29,889 nt of DNA from a virus. Positions 29,613 to 29,889 of this stretch are shown here, in pieces. The first letter of the stretch is position 1. Every line of letters begins with the position of its first letter. Where the stretch lies: IMG/VR virus record IMGVR_UViG_3300012009_000049, positions 1-29,889 of that record. One strand, given 5' to 3'. Made by a program: the position numbers and the translations under genes. The notes under the pieces are model-generated. The model was given only the letters and a program-made list of their open reading frames with translations, was not told the DNA's origin and did no database searches.

Positions 29613-29889
29613 ATGGATAAAAACACAGGCGGAATGAGCCTTATCGGGCGGAAAATAATGGAGCAGATGAATAAAATCGGGGAGCCGCGCACGGCCACGA
29701 CTACCACCACGATGGACGTCCCCAAGCCAAGCATCGACTTTGGCCAGCTTGGGATGCTGCTGGCGATGATGTTGAGCCAAGGCCAACAGCCAGGGACAGA
29801 GAAGCTTTTGGAGACCCCTGTCCCACCGGGAAGAACCGTGCCGATGCCCTCAGGCGCAGGCGTCCAGGGGGCCGGAATGGCAAGCGGAG
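29613..29889 (+). CDS. Unrecognised protein, cut by right edge
   Basis: An open frame starts at ATG 29613 with GGAGG eight bases upstream and has 92 complete codons without a stop. It begins MDKNTGGMSLIGRKIMEQMN, then has a Thr run (TATTTTTM), then IDFGQLGMLLAMMLSQGQQ and a Pro/Gly-rich end. The start resembles small virion or ejection components but is not recognised. It probably continues beyond the window. Confidence 0.55.
   Translation, partial: MDKNTGGMSLIGRKIMEQMNKIGEPRTATTTTTMDVPKPSIDFGQLGMLLAMMLSQGQQPGTEKLLETPVPPGRTVPMPSGAGVQGAGMASG

Noticed and set aside
1-29889. Prophage or temperate lifestyle
   Set aside because: No integrase, excisionase, repressor or attachment site is visible. 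The window is incomplete, so this is not proof of a lytic lifestyle.

Overview
The window looks like about 30 kb of the genome of a tailed, short-tailed (podovirus-like) double-stranded DNA bacteriophage, probably from an environmental metagenome. I see large and small terminase subunits, a portal of about 710 residues, a scaffold-like protein, a major capsid protein, tandem head-associated proteins, a head-tail connector, a very large tail-nozzle protein of the P22 gp10 type and a 1247-residue receptor-binding fibre. No tail-tube, tape-measure, sheath or baseplate genes are visible. There is also no integrase, repressor, tRNA, endolysin or DNA polymerase. The host cannot be named. Base composition is roughly balanced, and the ribosome binding sites are strong GGAGG types.

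The layout is divergent. Everything left of about 7.0 kb lies on the minus strand and looks early. It starts at a back-to-back promoter pair near 7.03 kb and runs through small, mostly unrecognised proteins, several with zinc-binding-like cysteine pairs. It then crosses a roughly 450-base non-coding island (5.91-6.36 kb) rich in palindromes, short direct repeats and a G-rich tract. A DNA-metabolism operon follows, with its own promoter and a palindromic operator-like site: a small membrane peptide, a Bet/RecT annealing protein, a Cas4/RecB-like Fe-S exonuclease, a Cys protein, a winged-helix replication-initiator-like protein, a 47-residue Cys protein and a tryptophan-rich tetrapeptide-repeat protein that runs off the left edge. 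These genes are chained by ATGA/TAATG stop-start overlaps, which suggests tight translational coupling.

Everything right of 7.23 kb lies on the plus strand. A structured leader precedes a few unrecognised genes and a possible glycoside-hydrolase-fold protein. A second promoter (9.52 kb) leads into the packaging and head module: terS, terL, a small coiled-coil protein, portal, a small basic protein, scaffold, major capsid protein, two tandem paralogues and a possible head-surface protein. The connector and tail module follows, with a two-helix membrane protein, two unrecognised proteins, the connector, the nozzle and the fibre. The last part holds a membrane/coiled-coil protein, a Gly/Met-rich protein, a cysteine-repeat virion-associated candidate and one gene cut by the right edge.

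The parts most worth follow-up are the Trp-repeat protein, the 5.9-6.4 kb island as a possible origin, the duplicated 5' leaders of two early genes, the nested domain insertions in the nozzle, the compositional break inside the fibre, and the cysteine-repeat protein near the right end. Function calls come from reading motifs by eye; no database search was run.
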